From contig NZ_CAUVXL010000184.1 in NCBI RefSeq assembly GCF_963555915.1, positions 1 to 63,147 on the forward strand: a DNA stretch of 63,147 bases, in the 5' to 3' direction. Of the stretch, positions 41,138 through 50,257 are shown in pieces (within the stretch, counting starts at the first letter, position 1; each line of letters begins with the position of its first letter). The translations under genes were made by a program, and so were the position numbers. The stretch is from Protofrankia sp963555915. Its GTDB lineage: Bacteria > Actinomycetota > Actinomycetes > Frankiales > Frankiaceae. The notes beneath the pieces were generated by a model. That model was not told the origin of the DNA and made no database searches. It worked only from the letters and a program-made list of their open reading frames with translations.

Positions 41138-42205
41138 TCAGGAACCGCCGTGCGAGAGGAACTCCGCGTAGAACAGTCCGAGTCCGAACGCCACGGCAAG
41201 GCCGGAAACAATCCAGAAACGGATGATTACGGTCGTCTCCGGCCACTCTGCCAGCTCGAAGTGATGATGGATCGGCGCCATGTTGAAAACTCGCCTCCGG
41301 GTAGCCTTGAAAAAGGCGACCTGGATGATCACCGACAGCGTCTCGACAACAAAAAGCCCACCGAGGACGAACAGCAACAACTCGGTCCGGCTGACGATCG
41401 CGATACTCGCGAAGGCCCCGCCGAGCGCCAGCGAACCGGTGTCACCCATGAATATCTTCGCCGGGCTGGCATTCCACCACAGAAACCCGAAACAGGCGCC
41501 CATGGCGGCGGCCGCGACAAGTGCCACGTCCAGCGGGTCGCGGACGAAGTAGCAGCCGTCCACGGCGGCTCCGTGTTGGCAGAGGTTACCGAACTGCCAG
41601 AAGGAGATCACCACATAGGCGCCGAACACCATCGCCGAGGTGCCGGCGGCCAGGCCGTCCAGGCCGTCGGTGAGGTTCACCGCGTTCGACGTCGCCGCAA
41701 TGATTATCCAGGCAAGCAGCGGAAACCCGATCAGGCCGATCGAGAAGTCGGTGTCGCGGACGATCGAAATGAACGTCGACCCGGGCAGCAGGCCGTTGGC
41801 GTTCTTGAACCGGACGGCCAGCAGACCGAACGCCAGCGCCACGGCGGCCTGACCGGCGAACTTGGTCCGCGCGGTGAGCCCGAGACTGCGCTGTTTACGG
41901 ATCTTGATGTAGTCGTCGAGGAAGCCGACCATACCCAGGCCGGTCATGACCAGCAGAACCAGCAGTCCGGACGCGGTGAATCCGTTCATCGTGATGAGAT
42001 GTGCAACGAAGTAACCGACCAGCGTCGCCAGGATGATGACCGTGCCACCCATCGTGGGGGTACCACGCTTGGTAAGATGACTTGACGGTCCGTCCTCGCG
42101 GATCTCCTGTCCGTAACCGCGCCGACGGAACAGCCGGATGACCGACGGCGTGCCCAGCAGCGACACCACCAGGGCCACCAGCGCGGCGACCAGTACGCCT
42201 CTCAC
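41138..42205 (-). CDS. mraY: Phospho-N-acetylmuramoyl-pentapeptide transferase
   Basis: A 355-residue integral membrane enzyme that makes lipid I from UDP-MurNAc-pentapeptide and undecaprenyl phosphate. About ten hydrophobic segments; SSHLTKRGTPTMGG near residue 42, LDDYIKIRKQRSLGL with the paired Asp, NAVNLTDGLDGLAAGTSAMV and the late MAPIHHHFEL are all diagnostic. It starts 4 nt inside murF (ATGA overlap). Confidence 0.97.
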   Translation of the reverse strand: MRGVLVAALVALVVSLLGTPSVIRLFRRRGYGQEIREDGPSSHLTKRGTPTMGGTVIILATLVGYFVAHLITMNGFTASGLLVLLVMTGLGMVGFLDDYIKIRKQRSLGLTARTKFAGQAAVALAFGLLAVRFKNANGLLPGSTFISIVRDTDFSIGLIGFPLLAWIIIAATSNAVNLTDGLDGLAAGTSAMVFGAYVVISFWQFGNLCQHGAAVDGCYFVRDPLDVALVAAAAMGACFGFLWWNASPAKIFMGDTGSLALGGAFASIAIVSRTELLLFVLGGLFVVETLSVIIQVAFFKATRRRVFNMAPIHHHFELAEWPETTVIIRFWIVSGLAVAFGLGLFYAEFLSHGGS

Positions 42206-43647
42206 CCGTGTGCACCCCGCTCGGCGGGCCGTGCGCCGTCCATCGGTTCGGCGCCGGTCAGGTCAGTGCCGGTCAACTCGGTGCCGGTCAACTCAGCGAC
42301 GACCCGCTCGAGGCCGAACGCGCGGGACGCCTTCACCAGCACCACGTCACCCGGCGCCACCCGCTCCCGCAACAGCCCACCCGCCGCCTCGACGTCGGCG
42401 ACCCAGACAGACTCTCCTGACCACGAACCCTCCAGTGACGCCCCGAGGTGTATCCGGCGAGCGTGTGCCCCCACCACGACCAGACGCGGCACACCGAGGC
42501 GGACCACCAGCCGACCGAGGGCGTCATGCTCGTCGTCCGCGGCCGCGCCCAGCTCCCCCATCCCCCCGAGCACGGCCCAGGCCCGCCGGCCGCGGCTCAT
42601 CTCGACCAGGGCCTTCAGGGCCGCCCGCATCGACTCCGGGTTGGCGTTGTAAGTGTCGTTGACGACCGTGACACCGTTGCCGGTGACGGTGACCTCCATC
42701 CGCCACCGGCTGCGGGCCCGGGACCGGGACAACGCGGCCGCGGCGCGCTCCGGCGAGAGCCCCAGACGGATCGCGACCGCCGCGGCGGCCAGCGCGTTCG
42801 CGACGTAGTGCGCACCGACGAGATTCAACGCGACAGGATGGCGTTCACCGGCGGTGAGCAGATCGAACCGTGCACACCCGTTGTCGTCGACGCTGACGCG
42901 CCCCGCCCGTACATCGGCCCGCGCGCTCTCGCCGAACGTGATGACCTCGCCGCGGGCCCGGGTCGCCATCGCCGCGACCAGGGGGTCGTCGATGTTCAGG
43001 ACGGCGGCGGTGGATGCGGCCGCGGCGAGCTCCCCCTTGGCCCGGGCGATACCGGCACGCCCGTCGGCGTACTGACCGACGTGCGCCGACCCGACGTTCA
43101 GGACGACGCCGATCTCGGGCCGGGCCAGTTCGCACAGTGCGGCGACATGGCCGAGGCCGCGGGCGCCCATCTCCAGCGCGACGAACCTGGTGGTGGGCTC
43201 CAGGCTCAGCAGGGTCAACGGCAGGCCGATCTCGTTGTTGAACGAACCGGGCGCGGCGACCGTGGGCCCGAGTTCACCCAGCAGATCGGCGAGAAGGTCC
43301 TTGGTGGTGGTCTTGCCCGACGATCCGGTCACGGCGACCACCGTTGCCGACGAGCGGTCGCGCACCTCGGCGGCGAGCGCGGCGAGCGCGACCGTGGGGT
43401 CGGTGACCACGACCGCCGGTACGCCGACCGGCCGTGCCGCCAGCACCGCGGTGGCGCCGGCCCGGACCGCGTCCGCGGCGAAGTCGTGGCCGTCGACCCT
43501 GGCACCGACCACGGCGACGAACAACGCGCCGGGACCGACCTGGCGTGAGTCGACCACAACGCCGGTGATCGGTGCGGCCGGGTCGGGCACGGCATCGAGC
43601 CGACCACCGACGACGGCCGCGACGTCGCGCAGGCAGAGCGCTATCAC
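42202..43647 (-). CDS. murF: UDP-MurNAc-tripeptide--D-Ala-D-Ala ligase
   Basis: A 481-residue Mur ligase adding the D-Ala-D-Ala dipeptide. ATP site VVAVTGSSGKTTTKDLLADL near residue 110, FVALEMGARGLGHVAAL, VLNVGSAHVGQY, TVVNDTYNANPESMRAALKA and LGGMGELG are the MurF pattern. It overlaps murE and mraY by 4 nt each. The C-terminus has a LTGTELTGTDLTGAEP repeat encoded by GGTCA-type words. Confidence 0.96.
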   Translation of the reverse strand: MIALCLRDVAAVVGGRLDAVPDPAAPITGVVVDSRQVGPGALFVAVVGARVDGHDFAADAVRAGATAVLAARPVGVPAVVVTDPTVALAALAAEVRDRSSATVVAVTGSSGKTTTKDLLADLLGELGPTVAAPGSFNNEIGLPLTLLSLEPTTRFVALEMGARGLGHVAALCELARPEIGVVLNVGSAHVGQYADGRAGIARAKGELAAAASTAAVLNIDDPLVAAMATRARGEVITFGESARADVRAGRVSVDDNGCARFDLLTAGERHPVALNLVGAHYVANALAAAAVAIRLGLSPERAAAALSRSRARSRWRMEVTVTGNGVTVVNDTYNANPESMRAALKALVEMSRGRRAWAVLGGMGELGAAADDEHDALGRLVVRLGVPRLVVVGAHARRIHLGASLEGSWSGESVWVADVEAAGGLLRERVAPGDVVLVKASRAFGLERVVAELTGTELTGTDLTGAEPMDGARPAERGAHG

Positions 43648-45239
43648 CTGTGGACGCCCCTCCCGCCGGGGCTCTGTCGCGATCCCGTGCCGGCATCGGC
43701 GCCGCTGCCGGCAGCGGCAAGCGCGGCCCGCAGCACGTCCCGATCGTCGAAGGGCGTCACCGTGCCATCACGCTCCTGTCCGGTCTCGTGTCCTTTGCCG
43801 GCCACGACGACCGCGTCCGCGGACCCGGCCAGGCTCACCGCGAGACGGATCGCCGCGGCCCGGTCGACCTCCACCAGTACCTCGCCACGGGCGCCGGCGG
43901 GCACTGTCGTCGCACCGGCACACATCTGAGCAATGATCACTTCCGGGTCCTCCGACCGGGGATTGTCACTGGTGAAGATCGTGACGTCGGCGCCGCTGAC
44001 CGCAGCCGCTCCCATCAGCGGGCGCTTGCCACGATCACGGTCGCCACCACAGCCAAGGACAATGATCACGCGTCCGCCGACCAGCGGTCGCACGGTTGCC
44101 AGCAGCGTCTCCACCGCGTCCGGGGTGTGGGCGTAGTCGACGAGACCGACGAACGGCTGGCCGGCGTCGATTCGCTCCATCCTGCCCGGGACGCCGGGCA
44201 GGCTCGCGAGCCCGGCGGCGGCGGTGTCGGCCCCCACCCCGGTGGCGACGAGCAGCGCCAGCGCCACCAGGGCGTTGCTGACGTTGAAGGCACCGGGCAG
44301 CGCAATGCGCACCTCGACGTCCACGCCATCTGGACCGTGCGCACGGAACGTGCTTCCCGCTGGACCGCCGCTGACGTCGATCGCGCGCCACCGGGCGTCG
44401 GCATTGCGACCACAGGTCACCGCAGCCGGGACACCGGCCGCGAGCCTGCGCCCCCAGGAGGTGTCGGTGTCGATGACGGACACCCCGGTCCGTCCGGGAG
44501 CGAACAGTGCGGCCTTTGTCGCGAAGTAAGCCTCCATGGACGGGTGGAAGTCAAGATGGTCCTGGCTGAGGTTGGTGAAGGCCGCACCCGCGAACCGGAT
44601 CCCACCGACCCGGTGCAGGGCGATGGCGTGGCTGGAGACCTCCATCGCCGCCGCCGTCACGCCGTGTTCAACCATGACCGCGAGCAGCCCCTGCAGGTCG
44701 GTCGCCTCCGGGGTGGTGCGCACCGACGGGACCGCGGCCCCGGCCACCAGCGTCGATACGGTGCCGAGCAACCCGGTCGTGTGGCCGGCGGCACGCAGCC
44801 CCGCCTCCAGCAGGTATGCCACGGTTGTCTTGCCGTTGGTTCCGGTGACGCCCAGCAGCGTCAGGGACCGGGACGGATCGCCGTAGACCCAGGACGCGAC
44901 CGTTCCCAGCGCCGCACGCGGGTCGGCGCAGACGAGCACGGGTACCCGCGCGCTCCCGGCCGCAAGCCCGGCGATGCGGTCGGCACCGGCCGGGTCGGTG
45001 AGCACAGCCGCGGCACCGGCCGCGAGTGCCTGCTCGACGAAGGCGGCACCGTGCACCCGGGCACCCGGCAGCGCCGCGTAGAGGTCGCCGGGCCGCACAG
45101 CGCGCGAGTCGTGGGTGATGCCGCGGACGAACACCCCCTCGGGCGGGCCACCGGCCAGCACGAGATCGGCGCATCGGGACGTCAGGTCGGTGAGTGCCCG
45201 CGCCGACGGGGCAACCGGACGCAACACCGGTGAGGTCAC
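43644..45239 (-). CDS. murE: UDP-MurNAc-L-Ala-D-Glu--meso-diaminopimelate ligase
   Basis: A 531-residue Mur ligase. ATP site LLGVTGTNGKTTVAYLLEAG, SSHAIALHRVGG, FTNLSQDHLDFH, FVGLVDYAHTPDAVETLL, and the substrate motif TSDNPRSEDP, whose DNPR marks meso-DAP-adding enzymes. The wall should therefore contain DAP. 4-nt overlap with murF; 42 nt after ftsI. Confidence 0.96.
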   Translation of the reverse strand: MTSPVLRPVAPSARALTDLTSRCADLVLAGGPPEGVFVRGITHDSRAVRPGDLYAALPGARVHGAAFVEQALAAGAAAVLTDPAGADRIAGLAAGSARVPVLVCADPRAALGTVASWVYGDPSRSLTLLGVTGTNGKTTVAYLLEAGLRAAGHTTGLLGTVSTLVAGAAVPSVRTTPEATDLQGLLAVMVEHGVTAAAMEVSSHAIALHRVGGIRFAGAAFTNLSQDHLDFHPSMEAYFATKAALFAPGRTGVSVIDTDTSWGRRLAAGVPAAVTCGRNADARWRAIDVSGGPAGSTFRAHGPDGVDVEVRIALPGAFNVSNALVALALLVATGVGADTAAAGLASLPGVPGRMERIDAGQPFVGLVDYAHTPDAVETLLATVRPLVGGRVIIVLGCGGDRDRGKRPLMGAAAVSGADVTIFTSDNPRSEDPEVIIAQMCAGATTVPAGARGEVLVEVDRAAAIRLAVSLAGSADAVVVAGKGHETGQERDGTVTPFDDRDVLRAALAAAGSGADAGTGSRQSPGGRGVHR

Positions 45240-45281
45240 GTCGACGACCCTAGTATCCAGCCGTCCCAGGCCCGCGACCGG

Positions 45282-47504
45282 TCAACGCCTGGCATCACGG
45301 TCGAGGACGAACCTGGGTGCCGTCGTGCCAGGCGGGGGCACTGCGAGCGTCGCCAGAGCGAAGGTCATCACCTTCTGGAACACCGGCGCGGCGACCGTCC
45401 CGCCGAAATGGCCGTCCCGGGGGTTGTCGAGCACCACCTCGACGACCACCCTGGGCTGGTCTGCTGGCGCGAAGCCCACGAACGAGGCGACATAGCCGTT
45501 GTAGTGCCCGGCCGGGCCGGGCCGCTGGGCTGTTCCGGTCTTGCCCGCCACACGGTAACCGTTGATAGCCGCCAGCGGTGCGGTCCCCGAGTCGGTGGCC
45601 ACCGCTTCCAACATCTGCGCGACGGTCGTGGCGGTACTCGCGCTGATCACCCGGGTGCCGGGGTCCCGGGGCATGGTGTGCACGACCCCGTCCGGTGAGG
45701 TGGTGCTGTCCACCAGGCGGGGCGAGACCCGGACCCCGCCGTTGGCGACCGTCGCGTAGACCGACGCCATCTGGAGCGCGGTCGCGGACATTCCCTGTCC
45801 GTAGGGGATCGTGGCCGCCTGTTGGGGGTCCCAGGCCGACGACGCCTTGAGGATGCCCGCGCTCTCGCCCGGGAACCGCAGGCCCGTCCTGGACCCGAGC
45901 CCGAAGGCGCGCAGCGCGGTCTCCAGGTTGGCCGAACCGAGCCTGCTCGCAATCTGGATCGTCCCGAGATTGCTGGACCGGGCCAACACCCCGGCCGCGG
46001 TGAGGTGCTCGACGCCGTGCACTTCCGCGTCGGTGAAGGTCTGGCCCGCGATGCGCATGCTCGACGGCACGGTCACCGGCGTCTCCGGCGTGATCAGACC
46101 GCGGTCTATCGCCGCGGCCATAGTGATCACCTTGTTGACGCTGCCGGGCTCGTAGGCGTCCTGGGTGGCACGGTTCTTCAGTGCCGAGGGATCAGCGCTG
46201 CCGAGCTTGTTCGGGTCGTAGTCAGGCGCATCGGCCATCGCCAGGATGTCTCCGCTGCCCGGGACCATGACCACGACGGTTCCGCCGTCAGCCTGGGTAG
46301 CGCGCACCGCTTCGGCGAGCGCCGCCTGCGCGGCCCACTGGATGTCGCGGTCAAGGGTGAGCCGCACGCTCGAACCCGGCACCGGATCGGACTCCCGGCT
46401 TGCCGCGGACGGGATGGGCCGACCCGCCGGATCCATCTCGACGCGGCGCGACCCGTCGATCCCACGCAGCACCCGGTCATATGCACCTTCGATGCCGCCT
46501 CCGCCCGTGAGGACGTCATTGTCACCAACCGTGGTGAAGCCCACGATATTGGATGCGAGGGAGCCGGCCGGGTAGAGCCGACGACGCTCCTCCAGGACAC
46601 CGACGCCAGCCAGCTGGAGTCTGGTCACCGCCGTACCCACCGCCGGGTCGAGCCCACGGGCGAGGTAGACGAAGCGTCCACTGCTCTTGAGCCTGGCCAG
46701 CAGGGTGTCCGCGGGCACCGCCAGGATGGGCGCGAGCACATTCGCGACGGCACGAGGGTCGGTGACGTTATGCGGGTCCGCATACACCGAGCGCGCGTCG
46801 ACGTCCCGCGCCAGAATCGCGCCACCGCGATCGGTGATGACACCACGGGCCGCGGGCAGTGCCGCGGTGTGCAGCCGCCCCTGCTCGGCGCGGGTGGCGT
46901 AGACGGACGCCTGGAACGCCTGCAGCTGGGTCAGACGGCCGGCGAGCACGATCAACAGCGAACAGAGGATGACGACCGCGGTCCGCAGCCGTCGGCGCGG
47001 GTTACCCAGCCGCATCGGCGGGCGGGCTGGGCGGGCCGGGCGGGTCCGCGGTCGTGGCCGGCGAGCTCCGGCGTCGCGGGCCCGAAGCGGACGCGCGCCC
47101 GACGTACGCACCCGGTTGCCGCCCCCCCGGGGAGCCGGGCGGTCAGGGCGGCCGGGGCGCGCATCCCACCCACGGCCCGGCCGGCTACCGGCCGGGCGAT
47201 AGCCGGCCGGGCGATAGCCGGCCGGGTCATAGCCGGCCGGGTCATAGCCGGCCGGGTCATAGCCGGCCGGGTCATAGCCGGCCGGGTCATATGCATAGCC
47301 GGAACCGTCGTCCCACCCGGACCCGTCGTCCTGGTCACCGTCCGAATCGCGATGGCGGTAGCCGTCGGGATCGGCGTAGCCGTCAGTGAAGCCGGTCTCC
47401 TCGCCCTGCGCCCACTGGTCGTCGGCCACCCGCTGGCCACGGTCGGAAACCAGCCGTAGTCGCGATCGACCGCGCCAGGACGACGGGTTGAGGGTTGAGG
47501 TCAC
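45282..47504 (-). CDS. ftsI: FtsI / PBP3 septal transpeptidase
   Basis: A 740-residue class B penicillin-binding protein. A long cytoplasmic N-terminus with DPAGY/RPAGY repeats (about residues 70-106) precedes one membrane segment (about 171-192), the dimerisation domain (GVITDRGGAILARDVDARSV) and the transpeptidase domain: Ser455-Val-Asn-Lys458, SSN in ARSSNLGTIQIA, and KTG in VAGKTGTAQRPGP. It cross-links septal peptidoglycan with FtsW. GTG 47504 overlaps the ftsL stop by 4 nt (GTGA); longer in-frame starts lie inside ftsL. Confidence 0.94.
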   Translation of the reverse strand: MTSTLNPSSWRGRSRLRLVSDRGQRVADDQWAQGEETGFTDGYADPDGYRHRDSDGDQDDGSGWDDGSGYAYDPAGYDPAGYDPAGYDPAGYDPAGYRPAGYRPAGSRPGRGWDARPGRPDRPAPRGGGNRVRTSGARPLRARDAGARRPRPRTRPARPARPPMRLGNPRRRLRTAVVILCSLLIVLAGRLTQLQAFQASVYATRAEQGRLHTAALPAARGVITDRGGAILARDVDARSVYADPHNVTDPRAVANVLAPILAVPADTLLARLKSSGRFVYLARGLDPAVGTAVTRLQLAGVGVLEERRRLYPAGSLASNIVGFTTVGDNDVLTGGGGIEGAYDRVLRGIDGSRRVEMDPAGRPIPSAASRESDPVPGSSVRLTLDRDIQWAAQAALAEAVRATQADGGTVVVMVPGSGDILAMADAPDYDPNKLGSADPSALKNRATQDAYEPGSVNKVITMAAAIDRGLITPETPVTVPSSMRIAGQTFTDAEVHGVEHLTAAGVLARSSNLGTIQIASRLGSANLETALRAFGLGSRTGLRFPGESAGILKASSAWDPQQAATIPYGQGMSATALQMASVYATVANGGVRVSPRLVDSTTSPDGVVHTMPRDPGTRVISASTATTVAQMLEAVATDSGTAPLAAINGYRVAGKTGTAQRPGPAGHYNGYVASFVGFAPADQPRVVVEVVLDNPRDGHFGGTVAAPVFQKVMTFALATLAVPPPGTTAPRFVLDRDARR
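47186..47293 (-). repeat. 15-bp tandem repeat in the ftsI 5' end
   Basis: About seven copies of GCCGGCCGGGTCATA (five with GTCAT, two with GCGAT) encode AGYDP/AGYRP units in the cytoplasmic tail of FtsI. Confidence 0.9.
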
Positions 47505-48175
47505 CGGCCACTTCCGGCGGGCCTGGCGCCCACCGGGACACCTCCGACCGCACCCGCGCCGGCGACCGGCGCTCGCCCGCTGGGCACCAGGATGGTGACC
47601 ACGCCGGATGACGGATCCGTGTCGATCACACGGGCGCCCGGTGGTAGCACGGTTCCGGGCGGCAGGTAGGCGGGAATACCGCCATAGGCCATCCCGAGAT
47701 CGGTCGCCCTGGCGGCGAGGTTCGCCGGGTCGGACAGCCGGTCGAGGCGCAGCGAGAGCGTCTGCTCCTCGTCGGACAGCACCGCCGAGGACTTCTGCAG
47801 CTTGTGGACCAGGAACGCGTTCTGCGCGAGCGCCGTGTTGATCAGCAACAGGCACATCAGACCGGCACCCATGAGCAGCAGTAACAGGGTCACGAACGGT
47901 GCGCGCGGCGTGTGTCCGCGAGGTGTCGGTCGGGTGACCGCAAGGGGTGATGGCGCCGACGCCCAGCGTGGTGGGTGTGAGCGCCGCAACGGACGGTCAG
48001 GAGCAGGCGCGACTCCGACCCGGCCGCCCAGGGAGGGAATAGGGATAGCGGTGTCGCCGAATGCCGTGGCCGAGGAGGCCCGGACGCTGGCACGCGCCGA
48101 CGCGCGGCCGACGTCCACCACCGGGCGCGTCCTGGGCCTGCGCCGGCGCGGCAGCGGGGGTGCGGGGGCGGTCAT
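47501..48175 (-). CDS. ftsL: FtsL-like bitopic division protein
   Basis: About 224 residues. A long basic, Pro/Arg-rich cytoplasmic part (1-90), one membrane segment (PFVTLLLLLMGAGLMCLLLI, about 91-113) and a short extracellular helix (LVHKLQKSSAVLSDEEQTLS, about 125-160) followed by NLAARATDLGMAYG and a Gly/Pro tail. FtsL scaffolds FtsQ/DivIC with FtsW-FtsI. Position between rsmH and ftsI and 4-nt overlaps with both support the call. ATG 48175. Confidence 0.82.
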   Translation of the reverse strand: MTAPAPPLPRRRRPRTRPVVDVGRASARASVRASSATAFGDTAIPIPSLGGRVGVAPAPDRPLRRSHPPRWASAPSPLAVTRPTPRGHTPRAPFVTLLLLLMGAGLMCLLLINTALAQNAFLVHKLQKSSAVLSDEEQTLSLRLDRLSDPANLAARATDLGMAYGGIPAYLPPGTVLPPGARVIDTDPSSGVVTILVPSGRAPVAGAGAVGGVPVGARPAGSGR

Positions 48176-49125
48176 GCCGCGCCACGGCTGGTCCGCTCGA
48201 CCCCGCGCAGCTTCGCCGCGGCGGCTCTCGGATTGGCCGCGACCTCGTCCGGCGACGGCACCTCGCCGCCGCGGGTGAGCCACCGCATCGTCGGGACGGC
48301 TTCCGGGGGGATCACCGGCAGGTCGGGCGGCAGATCGAGCCGCACCCGGGCCGCCAGCGCCCGCTTGACCATGCGGTCCTCCAGCGAATGGTAGGCAAGC
48401 ACGACCAGCCTCCCCCCAACGGCGAGCGCGTCGAGGGCCGCAGGCAGGGCCTGCGCGAGCGCCGCGAGCTCACCGTTGACCTCGATCCTCAATGCCTGGA
48501 ACGTGCGCTTTGCCGGATTTCCGCCGGTACGGCGGGTCGCCGCCGGAATGGCCCGCCGAACAAGATCGACAAGTCGGGCTGAGGATGTGAACGGTTCGCG
48601 GGCACGCTCAGCGACCACGGCTGAGGCAATCCGCCGGGCAAACCGTTCCTCTCCGTAGTCACGCAGGACCCGAGCAAGTTCGTCGACACCGTAGGTGTTG
48701 AGGACATCCGCCGCGGTAGAACCCCTGGTCGGGTCCATTCGCATGTCCAGTGGGGCGTCCCGGGAATAGCTGAATCCCCGCTCGTCGGAGTCGAGCTGCA
48801 GTGAGGACACGCCGAGGTCGAACAACACGCCGTGCACCTGTGTGAGGCCGAGTGTGTCAAGAACCGCCGGCAACTGGTCGTACACCGCGTGTACAAGAGT
48901 GACCCGGTCGCCTTCGGCCGCAAGCCGGGCGCGGCTTTCTCCCAGCGCCTGCGGGTCACGGTCAAGACCGACCAGGTGAACATCGGGACAGGTGGCGAGT
49001 AACGCGCTCGCATGACCCGCGAGTCCCACGGTGGCATCGACCACCACCGCCCCGGGTGCACCCAACGCCGGTGCCAGCAGGGCGACAACGCGGTCGGAGA
49101 GGACCGGGGTGTGTATGGCGTCCAC
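48172..49125 (-). CDS. rsmH: 16S rRNA (cytosine-N4)-methyltransferase
   Basis: About 317 residues. RsmH/MraW methylates C1402 of 16S rRNA. HTPVLSDRVVALL near the start, VVVDATVGLAGHASALL (SAM site), LVGLDRDPQALGESRARL, VLFDLGVSSLQLDSDERGFS, PLDMRMDP, PAKRTFQALRIEVNGEL and VLAYHSLEDRMVKR are all present. GTG 49125 has GAGGAGG 5 nt upstream, better than the in-frame start at 49227. The stop overlaps ftsL. Confidence 0.95.
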   Translation of the reverse strand: MDAIHTPVLSDRVVALLAPALGAPGAVVVDATVGLAGHASALLATCPDVHLVGLDRDPQALGESRARLAAEGDRVTLVHAVYDQLPAVLDTLGLTQVHGVLFDLGVSSLQLDSDERGFSYSRDAPLDMRMDPTRGSTAADVLNTYGVDELARVLRDYGEERFARRIASAVVAERAREPFTSSARLVDLVRRAIPAATRRTGGNPAKRTFQALRIEVNGELAALAQALPAALDALAVGGRLVVLAYHSLEDRMVKRALAARVRLDLPPDLPVIPPEAVPTMRWLTRGGEVPSPDEVAANPRAAAAKLRGVERTSRGAA

Positions 49126-49415
49126 CTCGACCTCCTCGAACTGTTCGTGGACCTCGCGGCGGGCGTTTCGCCACGACAATGGCAAGCCGCGACGGGTGAA
49201 GGTGTGAAGAACAAAGATGTAAATCACACATCTGTTGGACGACTAGCCTGGTCCCGGGTTGTCCACATCACATCCCGTTCCCGAAAGTGCGGCATGTGCC
49301 CAGGTCCCGCCCCGCTCGCATCACCGGACACCGGGGAAGTGACGTCCGGTGCAGAGCGGGGGGAGACCTCGGCGCACGCCGGCGCCCCGTCCTCAGGTGT
49401 CTCCACCTCTAGCCT
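49126..49415. other. mraZ-rsmH spacer with an inverted repeat
   Basis: A 290-bp gap. CACCGGAC and GTCCGGTG (about 49322-49354) flank a 14-nt loop and could attenuate read-through from mraZ. No gene. Confidence 0.45.
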
Positions 49416-49847
49416 CTAGATGACGCCGGGCAACACCTCCTCGGAAAGCGCCGCGAAGGTCTCCTCCTGGCCGGCGAGATAGGTGTCCCAACGGGAGGCG
49501 TCCCAGATCTCCACCCGGGTGTTCGCACCGTTCACCACGCAGTCGCGGGTCAGCTCCGCGTAGGCCCGGAGCGCGGGCGGGATGGTGATCCTGCCCTGCC
49601 GGTCGGGAACGTCGTCCGACGCGGAGGAAAAGAAGACACGGCTGTAATCCCGCAGCGCCTTTGCTGTAACTGGCGCGGTCCGCAGCGAGTCGCTGATCCG
49701 GGTGAACTCAACCATGGGGAACACGTAGAGGCATCGCTCCTGCCCCTTGGTAATCACAAGCCCCCCTTCCAGCTCCTCACGAAACTTCGCCGGCAGCGTG
49801 AGCCGGCCTTTGTCGTCGAGCCGTGGCGTGTGGCTGCCGAGGAACAT
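49416..49847 (-). CDS. mraZ: MraZ transcriptional regulator
   Basis: A 143-residue protein with two AbrB-like halves, each with a DxxGR motif: LDDKGRLTLPAKFREEL near residue 10 and PDRQGRITIPPALRAYA near 82. MraZ binds direct repeats in its own promoter and controls the dcw operon. Four GTGGG-type boxes lie 79-113 nt upstream of the ATG. First gene of the minus-strand mraZ-rsmH-ftsL-ftsI-murE-murF-mraY group. Confidence 0.95.
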   Translation of the reverse strand: MFLGSHTPRLDDKGRLTLPAKFREELEGGLVITKGQERCLYVFPMVEFTRISDSLRTAPVTAKALRDYSRVFFSSASDDVPDRQGRITIPPALRAYAELTRDCVVNGANTRVEIWDASRWDTYLAGQEETFAALSEEVLPGVI

Positions 49848-50257
49848 CGGCGCCCTCCTCGCCCGTACCCGGGAGGTTCAGGGCCATCCAGTCCCGCTCT
49901 GGTTGGCCTGCGAGTGCGCCTGTCCCCCACTGCGCGCCACTGTACCCCACTCTCCCCCACCGGGAAGCCCTCCGACACTCCGGACACACCCCTCGAAGCC
50001 CACAACCACCGAGGCATATGGATCATCGATGCGACGTCAATGTGTCCTTTGACCAAACATGACAAAAACGCCTGCGAGTAACAGTCGTGGCAGCTACGAT
50101 CCAATGCCGCCGCGAATCAGTACGCTTTCCGGACATCGGTGGGCAGATGATTCTCGACGCGTGAAGGCCATCGCCCGCCTTGGTGTCACACTCGTGGAGG
50201 GTCCGCCGGGCCCACCGTGCCGATCTGACGACGGCTGACCTGAGGACGGAGGCTGAC
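49848..50257. promoter_or_regulatory. Divergent mraZ / moxR promoter region
   Basis: 410 bp between divergent starts. Apart from the MraZ boxes it includes, on the minus strand, TTGACG followed about 16 nt later by TATGCC (about 50017-50044), a possible promoter. On the plus strand it includes TTGACC at about 50048. GGAGG lies 6 nt before the moxR GTG. Confidence 0.45.
49926..49960 (-). promoter_or_regulatory. MraZ boxes: four direct repeats upstream of mraZ
   Basis: On the minus strand GTGGG-N5-GTGGG-N5-GTGGC-N5-GTGGG with an exact 10-bp period (49956-49960, 49946-49950, 49936-49940, 49926-49930). This is the known architecture of MraZ binding sites (TGGG words one helical turn apart). Confidence 0.8.
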
